DNA from: Myrica gale
Taxonomy: Eukaryota > Streptophyta > Magnoliopsida > Fagales > Myricaceae
Assembly: GCA_963930655.1 (NCBI GenBank)
Contig: OZ005617.1
Location: 9,736,501-9,800,500 of the forward strand
DNA: 64,000 nucleotides
Direction: 5' to 3'
The notes beneath the pieces are model-generated. The model was not told the origin of the DNA. It ran no database searches and worked only from the letters and a program-made list of their open reading frames with translations. Shown here one piece after another: positions 22,556 to 35,295 of the stretch (position 1 is its first letter; every line of letters begins with the position of its first letter). The translations under genes and the position numbers were made by a program.

Positions 22556-22583
<28 letters not shown>
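22555..22583. repeat. TA dinucleotide microsatellite
   Basis: About 14 TA repeats, followed by a few TATGTATATATACATA units, lie within the U3 part of the solo LTR. Confidence 0.95.
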
Positions 22584-22597
<14 letters not shown>

Positions 22598-25404
22598 CAC
22601 TGAAATTCATTTAATCATTTAAAAATATTTTATTCTTTTCCTTAACAAATATTCAAAACTTAGTTTATTAAATCATTAATATTTTATTGAAATAAAAATA
22701 TATTTATCCATGTACATGCCTCGATTAGGGTTAAATAATACTCATAGGTTTAGAATTAAACCTAAGTCTCTTTTTATTACACGTACTCCATTAAAACCTT
22801 ATATCAAACTATTAATAAATTATTCATGATTAAATCTTAACTTGGACTTAAACCTCAATTGATCCTGAGTAAAACTTAACTAGGGTTCCAAATAATAATT
22901 ATTAAAAGATCATGGTTCTTCAATATTTGTTCCAACTAGATTAAACCCTAATTTCTATATCTATCACAACAACGATAATCCATTTATTTATAAATTGCAC
23001 TTAGGGTTATATTTTCTTGCAACATTCGGCCATCACTATTTTATACATCAATTAGTCACAACTTTTACTCCAATGGTGATCCTATCTTCCATTCAACAAA
23101 TTTCACAACCTAATGTCTATAAGTCAAGGCACCAATACAATGTATAACTTTCGGCCAACTCATATTTTCACCCAAACGATTAAGTTTCTTTTGTTTCCTT
23201 CAATATGCATGCATCTAATACTTAACATAATCATCTACCAAGCATTGGGGTCATAATTCTTGCACATATCATGGCCAATGTCCAGATTTAAACATATACA
23301 AAACTATACATAAAATTCTAAGCATATCATATTCGGCCATACCTCAAAATATCACCTTTTTCATGCTAAAAATTATAACATGCATATCCTTTGCATTTGT
23401 GACCTAACTAGCATGCATACACTTAATCTTTTCATCAAATAATTCCATCAACATTAGATCCACACTTTATACACACTACCATCCATAGATCTAAACAAAG
23501 TAATCAACCTTCCTCAAACCAACACATCAAGACCTAGATCTAGCTTCCTTAACATGCATTGGTCTCCATTTGCATTTTTCCTTTACATACAACCTTAGAT
23601 CTAAGGTTTCCATGGGTAGATCTAGCATGTAAACAACCTAGGGTTCTTAAGCATTCAAGATCCAACAACATCAAGACATATTACGACCTAAACTTCAAGA
23701 TCTACACATAACTCATTCGGTCACTTATGCTAAACCAAAAACATCACATTGTTCTTACCTTGTTGACTATCCAAGCTTGAGCACCTAGAAAATAAAGTAC
23801 CTTTGGTTAGTATTTGTGAAGCTTAAGGAAAGATCATCAATAAAACCAAACTTACCTTCAACCTTTACCAACTCTTCCTAGCTTTACTTCCTTCAAAGAT
23901 TCGGTCCACCCTCCTTAGAAATGTCCAAGCTTGATTTAAAGGAGGTTCTATGGTGGTTAAGAGAACATGGTAAGCTTTGAAGAGAAATGATGTCAAATGG
24001 CTAGGGTTTTCAAGGAAGGATTGTGTTTGCACCAAGAGAGATTTTTGTCTACAATAAGAGAGATTTGAACTTGGCTTTTAGAAAGGGGATTTGGTAAGCT
24101 AGAAGAATGTGGTTTAGGTGCAAGATGAAAAAGGAACAAACCTTGAACTCTAGGGGATGGTTCGGCCAAGTGCTTGAAAATGGGAGAGAGTTGAGAGCAA
24201 TGAGGGGTTCGGCCAAATGAGGAAGAATTGGAGTGTGAGGTGAGATGTGAATTTCGGTCATGGCATTTGCAAGAGAGATGTGAGAGATTGAGTCTCCCAA
24301 GGGGAGTAAATGCTATGACACAAGGCTTGAGAGGGTGAGTTGACAAGAGAGAAAAAGAAAGAGGAAGAGGGGATGAATTGGCCGACCAAGCAAAGGTCTT
24401 AGTCTTCTCTCTCTCTTTTATTTCCTTTCACCTTTTTATCTCACATCACTTGTCTTCCAAAAGCTTGTCTTGCATTTGAATTCCTTCTCTCTCTCCTCAC
24501 ATGCATTCCAACGTAAATGCTTTCCTCTCCCTTGCTTTTTCTCTTCTCTTTTGCATCCATGTGTTGTCTTATCAATCTTACACTTCTTACACACCTCTTA
24601 CACATCACATGGCACTTCACTTTGGCTTTCCAATTTCTCCTCATAGTCTTTCACGTAAAAGCCTTCCTTGACTAACATTTAATTTGTTTGGTTGCTTTCC
24701 AACCAACCTAGTTACTTCCTCATTAATTTGCAACCAACTTTCAACTTGGTTTTCTCTCTCACCTAACTTATCACTTCATAAGCTCTCTTGCTTATCTAAT
24801 CCATTCCAATAGCTTATCACCTCATAAGCATGATATCTTATCATGTGATAATGGCCCTAACCTATCTCTACAATAACCACAAGGTCTTATCACCCTAGAA
24901 GTTTCCTAACCTATCATGCTTGCTTATCACTATGATAAGCAAGTGTGCTTATCAATTAAATCATTTCTTAGACTTATCACATAAATACATAGCTTATCAT
25001 TTTATATTCAAATGGAAATTCTATTAATAATATAAGCCACATGGTAATAATACATGTCACATATGAAAGCTATAAAAATATTCAATCCATGTATTCAAAA
25101 GAATTTCATCATTTAATCCATTAATCAATTTCGGCTTATACAAAGAAATTCTTAAATCATAATTCAAATTCTATGGTCCATGAAACATATTAAGTAAATG
25201 AAAAATATAAATTTGTAAGAGAGAAACTTACTTGCAAATTTCGGCTCCTAAAATAAATATAATTTAAACTTGGCCATAACATAAGGATTAGGCCATACAT
25301 TGGCCAAAAACTTAGCCCCATGAAGAAATAAAAGCTATTACATTGGAAAATAAAAGATAATACATAAGAAATTACGTAGGAGAAAATCGGGGTCTCACAT
25401 AAAA

Positions 25405-25966
25405 CTTGATTGGATATTTATATTTAGACAAGTATTTTTAATACTTTGATTGTGTAACAATTATTTCATAAAGTACTATATTCAAAGAGTCATTATTTTG
25501 AGATTTGGTAGATTTTTTTATTGTGAATAATATAAAACATCAAATATTCTCTACATGTTCATTTCAAGGTTCCATTCAGGAGCATTTCTCTACATGTTTT
25601 TAGGACTGCTGTTTCAGCTTTTCAAAATATTTCTTACAGGTAGAAAATCTTCATAGTATAATATTTTACAAGTACAAAATCTTGAAGAAACTCAAAAGTT
25701 TACAGGAAAACATTATCTCCATAACAAAATGAGCGATTTATCCACTAGTTGGCTGATTCTTAAGGATTTTCTCACGAACAACTTTCTCATGTCTTCTATA
25801 ACAACATTGCTCCTGGAAGAATCGAAATACCCTTAATCTTCAGTAATGGAACTTCTCTCAATTAGTCGAAAGAATCAAGGTCAGTTTAAAGAATATTGTG
25901 AAATGCTAGTATATCCAATCAATTCATAAATAGATTCCATCGAACAAACTTTTAAAGATGATATTG
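25405..25966. other. AT-rich spacer, no gene seen
   Basis: This lies between the solo LTR and the FAR1-type pseudogene. It may hold 3' sequence of that pseudogene, but no conserved frame is visible. Confidence 0.4.
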
Positions 25967-27520
25967 TTAAAAGAGCTTATGGACAAATATGTCAAATTTT
26001 AAAAATAAATTAAGTGCAACGCAATAAACCTTCTTTGCTTGTTCCACAAAAAGATTCAAAACACTTGGGGTGTATACTTTTGACGCGTGAATACAAAGCG
26101 GGTCATCAGTCTGCATAATAGGTAATTTGTCCACCATCTCAAAATTTGATCTCAGCTCCTTGCACCGCATGTCATCAATTACACGTTGAAACTGTTGGAA
26201 AAACCGGGCCATATTCATTACTATCTTAAAATACTTACGCAATTTTGCATTAAAATTTTCACTCAACTGTGTAGTCCTCATACCCACTCAGAAAAAGTTT
26301 CGTACGTGTGTTGGGGCCCACTTCTCGCGCTTCTCATATATATTTTGCAATCACTGATTGTCTTGGAGATTATGTTCTTCAATCATTTTAGACCAAGACC
26401 AGGTAATGTCAAAATCATCTACATCACTATCAAATAGAAGCTTATCCCAATCTTTTTTGCAGTCCTTGTTGCCAAATAATGGACCAAGATTTTTTATTGC
26501 ATTTTGGTTAATATGTCATACACAAAGAAAGTGATACGTGTCTGGCAAGGTAGTAGGGATTGCAGCAAGCATGCCAGCATCTTGAACAGTAAAAAGAGAT
26601 TGGGGTGTCTTTCCTTCCATACACTCAACGATTGCAGCAAGCATGCCAGCATCTTGAATGTTTGAGTTGTCTCATCATACAACAAGCAAGCCCCGAACAC
26701 TACCTGCTTCCTGTGATGATTCACTCCAAGCAATGCCCCTAATGGCTTATGCTCATGATTTGTTTTGTATGTGGTATCAAAGGACACAAAGTCCCCAAAG
26801 AGTGCATAATCATTTTGCATGTCGTGGTCAAACCAGAATATATTAGTTATGTATTTGTCATCGTCTAACATAACTGTGAAAAAGAATTGTGAATTCTTTC
26901 GTTGCTGAGCACCAAACCAATTAATAAGGACACCAGCCACTCCATCTTCCATGGACTTACTTCTTCTACTGCTTAAATAATTTTTTAAGTCCATTTTGGT
27001 GAATCCCAAGTGCTCTCTACCCCCAGCCTTGGCCGTCATCAAATCATGTGCTAGCTTCAGTCGGATGCCTATTGTGTCTGCATCGTCGCACTCCAGACAT
27101 TGTAGCTCATTGATTCGTCTATGTGATCGAAGCAAGTGGGCTTTCGATGGCGTAGCTAATTCATGGTTGTCATGGGTACACCAATCAAATGTATAATACT
27201 TCCTACACGGCTACCGTTGAACGGTGAAACTTACAAGACACCCACATCTAGTATTTCAACGTTCCTTCTTTAAAGGCAGAACCAGTTCTTTCTCTTTTCT
27301 TAACCCTTCTTTGCTACACACGAATGTTTTGACTGTATAATACCCTTTTTCTTTATTCTTGAACTCACCCTGCCTATGGATGCTAAATCCAACATAATTT
27401 CATAACGGTTGTACCAATCGTAAGCATGCTCGTCATCTTTAGACTCTAAGGTCCAAATATTTACAGTCTCCCCATTTTTTGCCCTAACCATTTCACCTGC
27501 ACAATCCAACTATTCGAATG
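25967..27520 (-). pseudogene. FAR1/FHY3-related (FRS) transposase-derived protein, broken
   Basis: The order of domains is that of a FAR1-related sequence protein, a domesticated Mutator transposase that acts as a transcription factor in plants. 27509-27300 is the FAR1 DNA-binding region (DDEHAYDWYNRYEIMLDLAS). 27135-26494 carries HLLRSHRRIN-type sequence and the transposase core with GDFVSFDTTYKTN, PLGALLGVNHHRKQVVFGAC and TQTFK. 26460-26290 is out of frame with NKDCKKDWDKLLF. 26287-25967 is the C-terminal segment (GMRTTQLSENFNAKL, then RCKELRSNFEMVDKLP, then YTPSVLNLF). At least two frameshifts or stops separate these blocks. A 28-bp direct repeat (near 26558-26586 and 26630-26658) marks a local duplication just after the core. 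It could be a FAR1-type MULE transposase instead of a host gene copy; either way it is not intact. Confidence 0.8.
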
Positions 27521-28194
27521 AAACAAATAAAGATCTATATGAATCTATCCATAGATAGGCCAAAAAAATTGACAAACCTTCCGAGTTTGACATACTACTA
27601 GACCCCCGCCTATTCATATTCGGGTTAATGCTCTATATCTCTGTCATTTATCAACCTGATAGCTTCAATCACCCAAGTTAGCAAAAGACACAAAATCGCT
27701 ATAAATAAAAAGAATAAAGAAAAGAAAGATTAGGATATAACAAACATTAAACATGTAAAGGGATAACATTCTAACGGCTCACCAATTCGTTACTCCAATT
27801 CAAACAGATTGGCAATTTTAACACTATCAAGAAGACGTGAAGCAAACAAAGTATGGAAATACCTGGTCCTCACAAATACTTTGCTACTGAGTCGAAGTAA
27901 TCTCCCTATGGCATCATTCTTTTGATTGTTCTCATGTTTGCCACTTAATCTTTCGGAAACTCGGAAGCTAATAACTAAACAATACATATATATATATTCC
28001 AAGTCTTCTGAAGTAATTTTCAAATATTTAACTTGTTTAACTCGGATGATAAACCTCGATGCAAACTTGTTTGCTGGATTGTCTAGAGTCCAAGATTGAC
28101 AGCAGCGTGTACACAAGCCAAGGACACGTACTAACGAATCGAGACAACAGTTTCATAACAAAAATACTCAACTCCTAAGAAGAGTGGGAAGAAG
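27521..28194. other. Unassigned sequence left of the copia insertion
   Basis: A 108-codon minus-strand frame (28116-27790) matches nothing I recognise and lacks conserved motifs. I treat it as chance. Confidence 0.35.
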
Positions 28195-29994
28195 TGTTGG
28201 GGAAAGTGTCACGAAAATTCAAAGAAAAGGAACACCAAATTTACGTGGTTCGGCCTCAATACAGCCTACGTCCACCCTAAAGCAATTTTATTAAGAAAGC
28301 TTAAGAAAATTACTCTACCCGCCCCAATACAATAGTCAAAACCACCATCTTTCTCCTCCTCTCTCTCTGCCCCATGCTCACGCTCTCATGTGCTCACGTG
28401 CTTTTTCTCCTATAACATAAGCCTCTTATTTATAGGGAAAATACAAAGAGAAAGCCCTAAGAGAAATCCCAGATAAACTAGAAGTAGGGAGGAAGTAGAC
28501 TTCCACTACAAGTATACTTCTATTCCAAGTCTATCTCTTATGGGTGTGGATCCCAACAAATCTCCCCCTCCATAACCATAAGAGAAGAATTTGTTTTTGA
28601 CATCTTTCGGCTGAGTGCTTCCCGGGTTTACATCAGTAGAATCTTCCTGCAACTTGGTGTCTGTTGCTCCCCTTGCTCACCACCCCTTGCATCCTTATTC
28701 TACTGGCACTTCAATCTCGTCCTTGTCACCAGACGACCACACTCTCATCCGAGTGTCCTACACCCTGCATAGGGTGCCCGCATCCCCTGCTTGTACCGCT
28801 GGACTCATGTAGAACAGTATCTCCCCCTGCTCTTGCATCTCCTCTGACTGGTACCAAGCACCTTCACTTGCTATACGAAGTCAACAATCAACCGACCTAT
28901 AACCTTCCGGTTGATCTTCTTCCACTTTGCCTCTTCAATCCCCTCCGGTTTCTTTCCCTCGTTCTCCAATGGATCATACATATCCTTTGTATAAAGGATA
29001 TCCTCCATCCGTGGCTTCCATTTCATGTAATTTGCAGCAATCAACATCATCATATCAGTAATCATACTCTACGCCATCTTAATTCACACTGATAGAGGCC
29101 GAATTTCACAATTCTAACTGCACCAATGGATCCGGGATGGACTAAAACCTTCGGAATAGGTCTGACCTACTTGAAAACCGGACTAAAAGCCCCTGAACTG
29201 GCCAAAAAACCACACCGAACAAACAAAAAACCGGAATATTCCCACCGGAATATTCTTTGATGACGTGGCAAAGCTGATGTGGCACGCCGACCCGGTCCTC
29301 TGGTTACGTGGCAGATGATGTGGCACTGCTGATGCAGATCTCCTGGGACCCACTGATGACGTGGATGCTGACGTCAAAGACAAGTGGCAAGTACCGTGCG
29401 CGGGCGCGTGTGGCGCGTGGAGAGAGTGAATCCCACTCGCCCTGGCTCGTTTCGGCGCGTGTGACGCGTGGCAGCGCTTTTTCGACTTCCTGCGGCTCGT
29501 GGAGGAACATCCTAGCGATTCTGACTACGCGGTTTCGACCAACAGCTTCGTCTCGATCTCCTCTGCACGCTGGTGCTCTCCAATCTCAGATCAGACCACT
29601 TTTAATTTTCGGACCTTCTTTGCTTCTCCCCGAAAAACCACTCCGGCTCCTCGAACCAGGCTCCGATACCACTAGTTGGGAAAAGCGTCATGAAAATTCA
29701 AAGAAAGGAACACCAAATTTACGTGGTTCGGCACCAATACAGCCTACGTCCACCCAGAGAAATTTTATTGAGAAAGCTTAAGAAAATCACTCTACCCGCC
29801 CCAATACAATAGTCACACCACCCTCTTTCTCTTCCTCTCTCTCTGCCCAATGCTCACGTGTCTTTTCTCCTATAATATAAGCCTCTTATTTATAGGGAAA
29901 AATACAAAGAGAAATCCAGATAAACTAGAAGTAGACTTCCACTACAAGTATACTTCTATTCTATGTCTATCTCTTATGGGTGTGGACCCCAACA
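28195..29994 (-). mobile_element. Internally deleted Ty1/copia element with both LTRs and target duplication
   Basis: Two direct repeats bound the element: 28195-28558 (364 bp, 3' LTR) and 29673-29994 (about 322 bp, 5' LTR), both with TGTTGGG/CCCAACA-type ends. The 5-mer AGAAG flanks the whole (28190-28194 and 29995-29999). The primer site is the complement of TGGTATCGGAGCCTGG at about 29657-29672. The polypurine tract reads AGGGGGAGAT on the minus strand beside the 3' LTR (28559-28572). The internal region is only 1.1 kb, with a partial Gag and no pol, so it needed another copia element to move. The LTR length difference reflects indels after insertion. Confidence 0.93.
28871..29065 (-). pseudogene. 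Copia Gag fragment of the deleted element
   Basis: The frame reads MLIAANYMKWKPRMEDILYT, KDMYDPLE and AKWKKINRKVIGRL, matching the first 60 or so residues of plant copia Gag (NY..WK.RMED.LY..D...P, then W..(L/I)NRK..G). It ends where the Gag is cut by the deletion at about 28870. The remaining 28572-28870 has no matching domain. It may be a non-coding passenger in a non-autonomous element. Confidence 0.75.
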
Positions 29995-30309
29995 AGAAGC
30001 ACAGAGTACTCACTTCTTTTTGTCCCCCCCCTTCTTGTTTTGTAGCCACCGGTATTGCTGAGTTGCAGGCATGGGAGTGGGAAGAAATACAGGGTTGGAG
30101 AAAACAGAGGAGTGGGAGGAAGCATGTTCGGCGACTTCAGAAGTTTTGGCCTTAAGAAAAGCTCGAGCGGTTAGATTCAAGCAAAAAAAAGAGCCAAGCC
30201 GAGCCAATTTTTTCTCCCGTCATTAAATGATGTTGCAAAAATTCAGCCGTTAGAGTTTCTTCTTCAAATCTGAACCGAGTATTTGAAGCTCGAAGTAATG
30301 TGCTGAACA

Positions 30310-30621
30310 GAATCTTTTCCCCCTGATGATATACTTATCGTCGCATTTCCAAATAGCATTAGACGAACGATTTTAGATCAATGCCCGTGGAACATCAAAG
30401 GTGCTATGCTGGTGCTTAAAGCTTGGGACATTGGTAAGTCTCTCGGTGAAATTAATTTTACTGAAGCTCTACTTGGGTCCAAATACATGGCCTTCCTTTG
30501 GGCAAGATGACCAGATTAATGTTCAATTTATTAAACCCCTTGTGGCAAGGTACAGAGCAACTGAAGACAAGATTTGGTTCAATTTAAGTATGAAAAAGTA
30601 GCTGAACTTTGTAGTCATTGT
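30310..30621 (+). pseudogene. LINE ORF1, 5' part: DUF4283 and start of zinc knuckle
   Basis: The frame contains the DUF4283 signature of plant L1 ORF1 nucleic-acid-binding proteins: QCPWNIKGAMLVLKAWDIG, then EINFTEA. After a +1 frameshift it continues WVQIHGLPLGQDDQ, then YRATEDKIWF. After another shift it reads KYEKVAELCSHC, the first half of a CX2CX4HX4C zinc knuckle. The knuckle is cut here by the hAT element at 30622 and resumes at 32088. Sequence from about 30010 to 30310 may be LINE leader but has no marker. It belongs to the same LINE as 35296-38990. Confidence 0.8.
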
Positions 30622-32079
30622 CATAGGCGGATCCAAGCGGGTACGGGCGGGGGCGGCCGCCCCCACTGACTCCAAAAATCTTTTGTAAATTTTTTTTTTT
30701 TGGTTATTAAGAAGCAGGCCCGCCCCCATTGGCCCAGCCGCCCAGGCCTGCTTCCAGGGCCAGTGGGGGCGGGACTGGGCCAGGGGGCGAACCCACTGGC
30801 CCAGTCCGTGTGGCGTACATGCTTAATTTTTTTTAAATCAGAAGGTGAAATGACGCCGCTTTACCCTCTGATATTTTAGAAAAAATTACTCACACCTCTC
30901 TCTCACTCTGTGATCTCTCCGTGTCTCCCTCAGCCCTCACGCCTCAGTAGTCCCTCTCACTGGTTTTTAAATTATGTAGGTCCTCACTAATTTATCATTT
31001 GCCAATTAGAAAGGAAAGCATAAAAATATTATTTTTAATTAATATAATTTATTGCTGAGGTTATTTTTTAACGAGAAATAGTTGAGTGCACCAATACTTT
31101 TTGACAGAAGAAGATTCTTTATTTTCATATAGGCATCAAACTCCATAATTATTGATGGGTGTTAAGAATTGTCTTCCTCATATGCTGATGGACATTTTAA
31201 AGTGTTTTGTTTTGTTCTTTTTAGATAATGGATAGATTTTTGATAAAAAAAAAAGCCACATAGCATGGAGTCGTTTAATACTCATACTGTGGCTACTACT
31301 TCTAATGAAGATTCTAGTTCGAAAAGACCTCGCCCTTTGTTGAGTTTAGATGATATTATCTGACCTATGGTTGCGTAAATCTATTGACTCGTGTGATGCT
31401 AGGATTCAGGATCAAGTCCGTAGGGAGTACTTGATCAAACGTGCTTTTCAACCTCGTGGCTATGTTTTTCCCAAGAAGAAATGTGGGAAGAATTTGAATA
31501 TAGTGCATCAAAGGATGCAGTTTATTATTTTTGGTGTTATCTATTTAGACGACCTAAAGGAACACAATACGGGGGAGATGTGTTTGTGGTGAGTGCTTGT
31601 GCAGCACAGACCACACTTGCTATCATTAAAGACATTGGGGATGAATTTTTTTATCTTATGGTTGATGAGTCTTGAGATAGTTCAGTGAAGGAGCACATGA
31701 CAATGGTTTTGAGATATGTGAACAAAAGTGGATAGATGATTGAACAATTTCTTGGTGTGAAACATGTTACTGACACATGCTATCAATCTTTATAAACTGC
31801 TATAGATAAATTGTTTGCAAGACACGAGTTATCAATATCCAGATTGAGAGGTCAAGGGTATGATGAGGCCTCAAAGGTCGAATTTCCGTAGGATTCAATT
31901 ACCATCTCTTAGTATTAGCAAATAATACAGTAAGTGTATTTCATTTTTTTTAATGTTTTTAGTTCTTAATTTGCGATATTGTAATTTTAAGACACTTTTT
32001 ACATTATGTGAAAATTTTTTTTGATCATTTTCCCTTAGAAATTCGACCCCACTCATTTTATATCTTAGATACGCCAATG
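30622..32079 (+). mobile_element. hAT transposon inserted in the LINE ORF1 zinc knuckle
   Basis: An exact 8-bp duplication GTCATTGT flanks the element (30614-30621 and 32080-32087). The ends are imperfect inverted repeats: CATAGGCGGATCC at the left and the inverse of CATTGGCGTATCT at the right. A GC-rich segment at 30640-30830 (GCCC and GGGCGG repeats) lies near the left end; the hAT at 44001-47120 has a like one in the same relative place. A degraded ZMYM1/TTF-type hAT transposase fills 31255-31890. At 1.46 kb, with the C-terminal dimerisation domain missing, it is not autonomous. Confidence 0.93.
31255..31890 (+). pseudogene. hAT transposase (TTF zinc finger / DUF4371 type) fragment
   Basis: Broken frames match plant ZMYM1-like hAT transposases in order: RPRPLLSLDDI; YLIKRAFQPRGYVFPKKKCG; WEEFEYSASKDAVYYFWCYL (TTF zinc-finger region); AAQTTLAIIKDIGDEFFYLM followed by VDES (DUF4371 start); and VKEHMTMVLRYVN, HELSISRLRGQGYDEAS. 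There are several frameshifts and stops, and everything after the GQGYD motif is missing. Confidence 0.75.
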
Positions 32080-32087
32080 GTCATTGT

Positions 32088-33104
32088 GGACAGTTGGGGC
32101 CATTCACAGAAAGTTTGTAACTACGAAGTAGTAATGGCGGTCGGTCCTACTGGTTTTAGTGATGCAATGAAGGCGGAGAATACCGAATATAGAAGATTTT
32201 CCAGCCCGTTGGAGAAGAGTACTGATTCAGTCAGTCCATCAAGGGGCCAAAATTCGCCGGAGCTAAAGCGTAATGAGGAAGGCACTATAAAAATGGTGGG
32301 TCAAATCCCAATCTCTTTTGTGGGAGGTAGTAGAGATAGAACTAACGTGGAGTGCAGTAGAGAACACGTGACTGAGCCACCAACTAACCAACGTTCTCTG
32401 GTGCCAGCATCATTAGACTATACGCCTCAGCCAGTCATGTGTTCCGGAAACAGCCCAGCAATTAATGCAAGTCGACTTCTCATGTAAATGGGCTAGTTTT
32501 TTGCTCGATGGAGGCAGCCCATAGCCCATTAGTAGCCCATCTAAAGGTTATTATTCAAGAGCTTTTGGATGACGCTGAACAATCCGCTTGGCATGACTCT
32601 GAAACGAAACTTAAACACTTAAGAGGAAGCCCAACAAGCCCCGATGTATACTGATGGGCTGGATCCACCCATGTGGTCAGTGGGTGTGAAGCAGAGACTT
32701 GCTTTTGAATCAGAGGAGGAAAACCCTTTTCAGTCAGAAACGATTTCACAAGGAGACATATGGCATCAGATTTGGACCTTCAAGAGATAGTGGTTGTGTA
32801 GAAGATTCTGACGAAGACATGCCACTAGCCAGGTGGAAGCGGATTGTGAAGAAAGGACACATAACACATCCCGGTAATAAACGCTTTGTTAAAACTCGTA
32901 TGAGACGTGGAATCTCTAGAGAATTTTTGGGCAGTCAAAAGTATGAGGAGGCAGGCCTTAATATGCCCGTGATCATATTGTTCTGGAATTGCGTGGAATT
33001 GCTCGGTCCCCGACAATTCGAGAACTTCGAGCATTAACAAAGCAGTCTAATTCTGACTGATTGTGTTTAGCTAAAACAAAGGTGCAAAATGTCAAAGGAA
33101 TTTT
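32088..33104 (+). pseudogene. LINE ORF1, 3' part, and start of ORF2
   Basis: Directly after the hAT duplication the sequence encodes GQLGHS-QKVC (one extra G shifts the frame), which completes the zinc knuckle begun at 30602. A 159-codon frame (32008-32487) carries the variable ORF1 tail (IKMVGQIPISFVGGSRDRTN, TPQPVMCSG). At about 32980-33104 the ORF2 endonuclease start appears: W-N-C-(R)-G-I-A-RSPTIRELRALTKQSNSD, then KVQNVKGIF. Sequence is then cut by an LTR at 33105. Only degenerate frames lie between. Confidence 0.7.
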
Positions 33105-35290
33105 TGTTACGCCCAAACCTCCAAGGTTAGAGGGTGATTTACTAACCATAAATAAATAGACTTTTGTTTTAAAAACTTATCTTAAAAAATGCGGAATAAA
33201 CTTTATTTAAAAACTTAAATATCTCTCTTGATAAAACTTAAAAACTCTTTTAGAACACAAAGACAAATCTAAACATGATTAGACTCATACTAGAGTCAAA
33301 CATTTATTCTAGTAATCTCTCAGCCACCTGCCCACGTGCCATTTAATCCTAATTATCGACGCGTTGTTGATCAACATCTGAAAATAAAGAAAACAATAGC
33401 GGGTGAATTCGACAACTCAGTAAGCAAAATCATTATACTAGTGTATATCTCATAAGCCACACTATAACAATAAGAGACAGAATATTTAAAATATTTCTTA
33501 ACTGTTGAGAGCTATTTTTGGCAATTTCAATAAAACATATTTATCAATAAAACAGTTATATATATAATATAATATAATACTATAGAAAATCTATTTGGCA
33601 ATAACTGTGGGTCACGTTTACCCTCGTGACAGGGTTGTGCAGTTGCTACCTAGTTTGGAGATCAGTCAAACTAAGCAAATACTATGGGTAGAATTCTTCC
33701 TTACTAAGGCTTAGTCATGTCCAAGTGTGCACTCGGTAAGAATCTACAAAATAAACCACTCCGTTTCCAGAATAGATGCATTCAATGAGTTGCAATTGGT
33801 ACCAATGCGCTGTCTCTATAACTATGTAACTCTCGGCCTCAAGGTTTGAAAATACATAACATATCATAAAATAAACATCACTTTGAACTTTGCATCTTTC
33901 TCTTCTTTTCATGAAATATCATGCACAAATCTTGAATAACAATAAATATAAAAAATATTTGATTTCAATCAATGAAAACATCATATAAAATCATTAGACA
34001 TAAAAATTGGCTCATGTTTACACATTTCATGTTATATTAACAATTTTATCAAAATCTAATGCACATAAAACTCCGAGGGTTTTCAATAAATCATGCAATT
34101 TCTCAAATATCACGTCGGTCTTTTAGAAAAATCTAGCATAATAACCCCGCTTACCTGGATCTTCAAGCAAATTTAACGTATTATAATACGCTCAAAAGGA
34201 AACACAAATAAAACTCTAAGTCTGCCCGACAGGATTAAATCTGAAATTCACTAGTTAGATTCTAAAATATAACTTGCCTATCTCGAATTTCCCTAAAATT
34301 CCCAAATTAAAATATGTTCTTCCCTAAGATGTTAAATATACACCTATATAAGTTTATATCCAGATTCCTTGTACAACTCAGTCAATAAAATCGAAATTTA
34401 CCTCCGTTCACGGAGTCAAACTATACCTTGAATAATTCGGTACTCAGCATTTCCAAAATTCATAAAGATCTCTTCCGATATCCTTAAATCCAGAAATTAA
34501 TACCAAAGATTCAAATGTGTTATAAAGATACGCATAAAATTTCATGCCGCAATTCGAAGCCTAGCTATGTCATCTGGTTCACAACTCCAATCTATATCAA
34601 CGAATCTTTCTCAGCAATTCTGATTTCTCTAAGCCTAACTTCTGAATTTTCAAAATCATTCCATACATCTCCAAAAATTATGAAACTTTAACTCAATCTT
34701 CCTGAAAATTTCTAGTGATAAATATCTAAATATCATAATTTTTTATGTCTAAATTCGGCTATAACAATATAATTCCATATACTATTCAGATAAAGAACCT
34801 GAATTTTCCTGAACAAATCTTGAACCCAAATTTGAATTACTCCAAGAAACTCATAAAAAATATTTCGAAAATATTTAAATAATTAGGGCTAGATATAGAC
34901 ACCTATGGTTTGATCTCTCATAAAAAGAATACAAATAAAATATCAAGAAATTAGAAATACTTGAATTTTCTTCAAGAAATTGCGTCTAGATTGTTGAAAG
35001 CAAGAAAAACCTTATTTTTCCTCTTGTTGGCCTAAAATTAAGGTGTGTAAAAATTAAAACCAATATGTAAATATATATATAGACTCACATTAGTAATAGA
35101 CTCCCTTTTAAACTCTAAAAATTTTAATTTTGAATCATCATAAAATCTTTAAAATTTTAAAAAGGTTGGACCAGGTCAAAGATAAAGATTCAACTATTTT
35201 AAATAAGTTAAAAGTCAAATTTCAAATATCAAAGAATACATTTCAAATATCAAATAAAAAATTCAAATAGTTTTAAAATAGAAATATCCT
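33105..35290 (-). mobile_element. LTR inserted in the LINE ORF2 endonuclease
   Basis: On the minus strand the LTR ends GGGCGTAACA at 33105. It has the landmark order of the other LTRs here: the TGAGTT/AATTCA hairpin (33404-33419) and GCACAACCCTGTCACGAGGG (about 33620-33640). It splits the ORF2 endonuclease, whose N-terminus ends at 33104 and which resumes at about 35296. The 5' edge near 35290 is approximate. The left flank is ATTTT and I found no matching 5-mer at the right, so bases were lost or the edge is misplaced. It is about 2.2 kb with no internal genes, so probably a solo LTR. Confidence 0.7.
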
Positions 35291-35295
35291 CACCA

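Larger units (their letters stand above)
21357..25399 (-). mobile_element. Solo LTR (copy 3) of the Ty3-like family, 4.04 kb
   Basis: On the minus strand it begins TGTGAGACCCCG (25399) and ends GGGGCGTGACA (21357). The same 5-mer TAAAA flanks it on both sides (21352-21356 and 25400-25404), so it is a solo LTR left by recombination between the two LTRs of an element. The hairpin array is at 22031-22180 (three units), the CCCTG..CAGGG hairpin at about 21966-21979 and the TGAGTC/GACTCA hairpin at 21674-21690. A TA microsatellite occupies 22555-22583. The half from 22600 to 25399 (U3) is AT-rich, with only spurious short frames. Confidence 0.92.

Noticed and set aside
28615-29092. Plus-strand frames of 65 and 142 codons inside the deleted copia element
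   Set aside because: The element is coded on the minus strand, where Gag motifs, primer site and purine tract agree.
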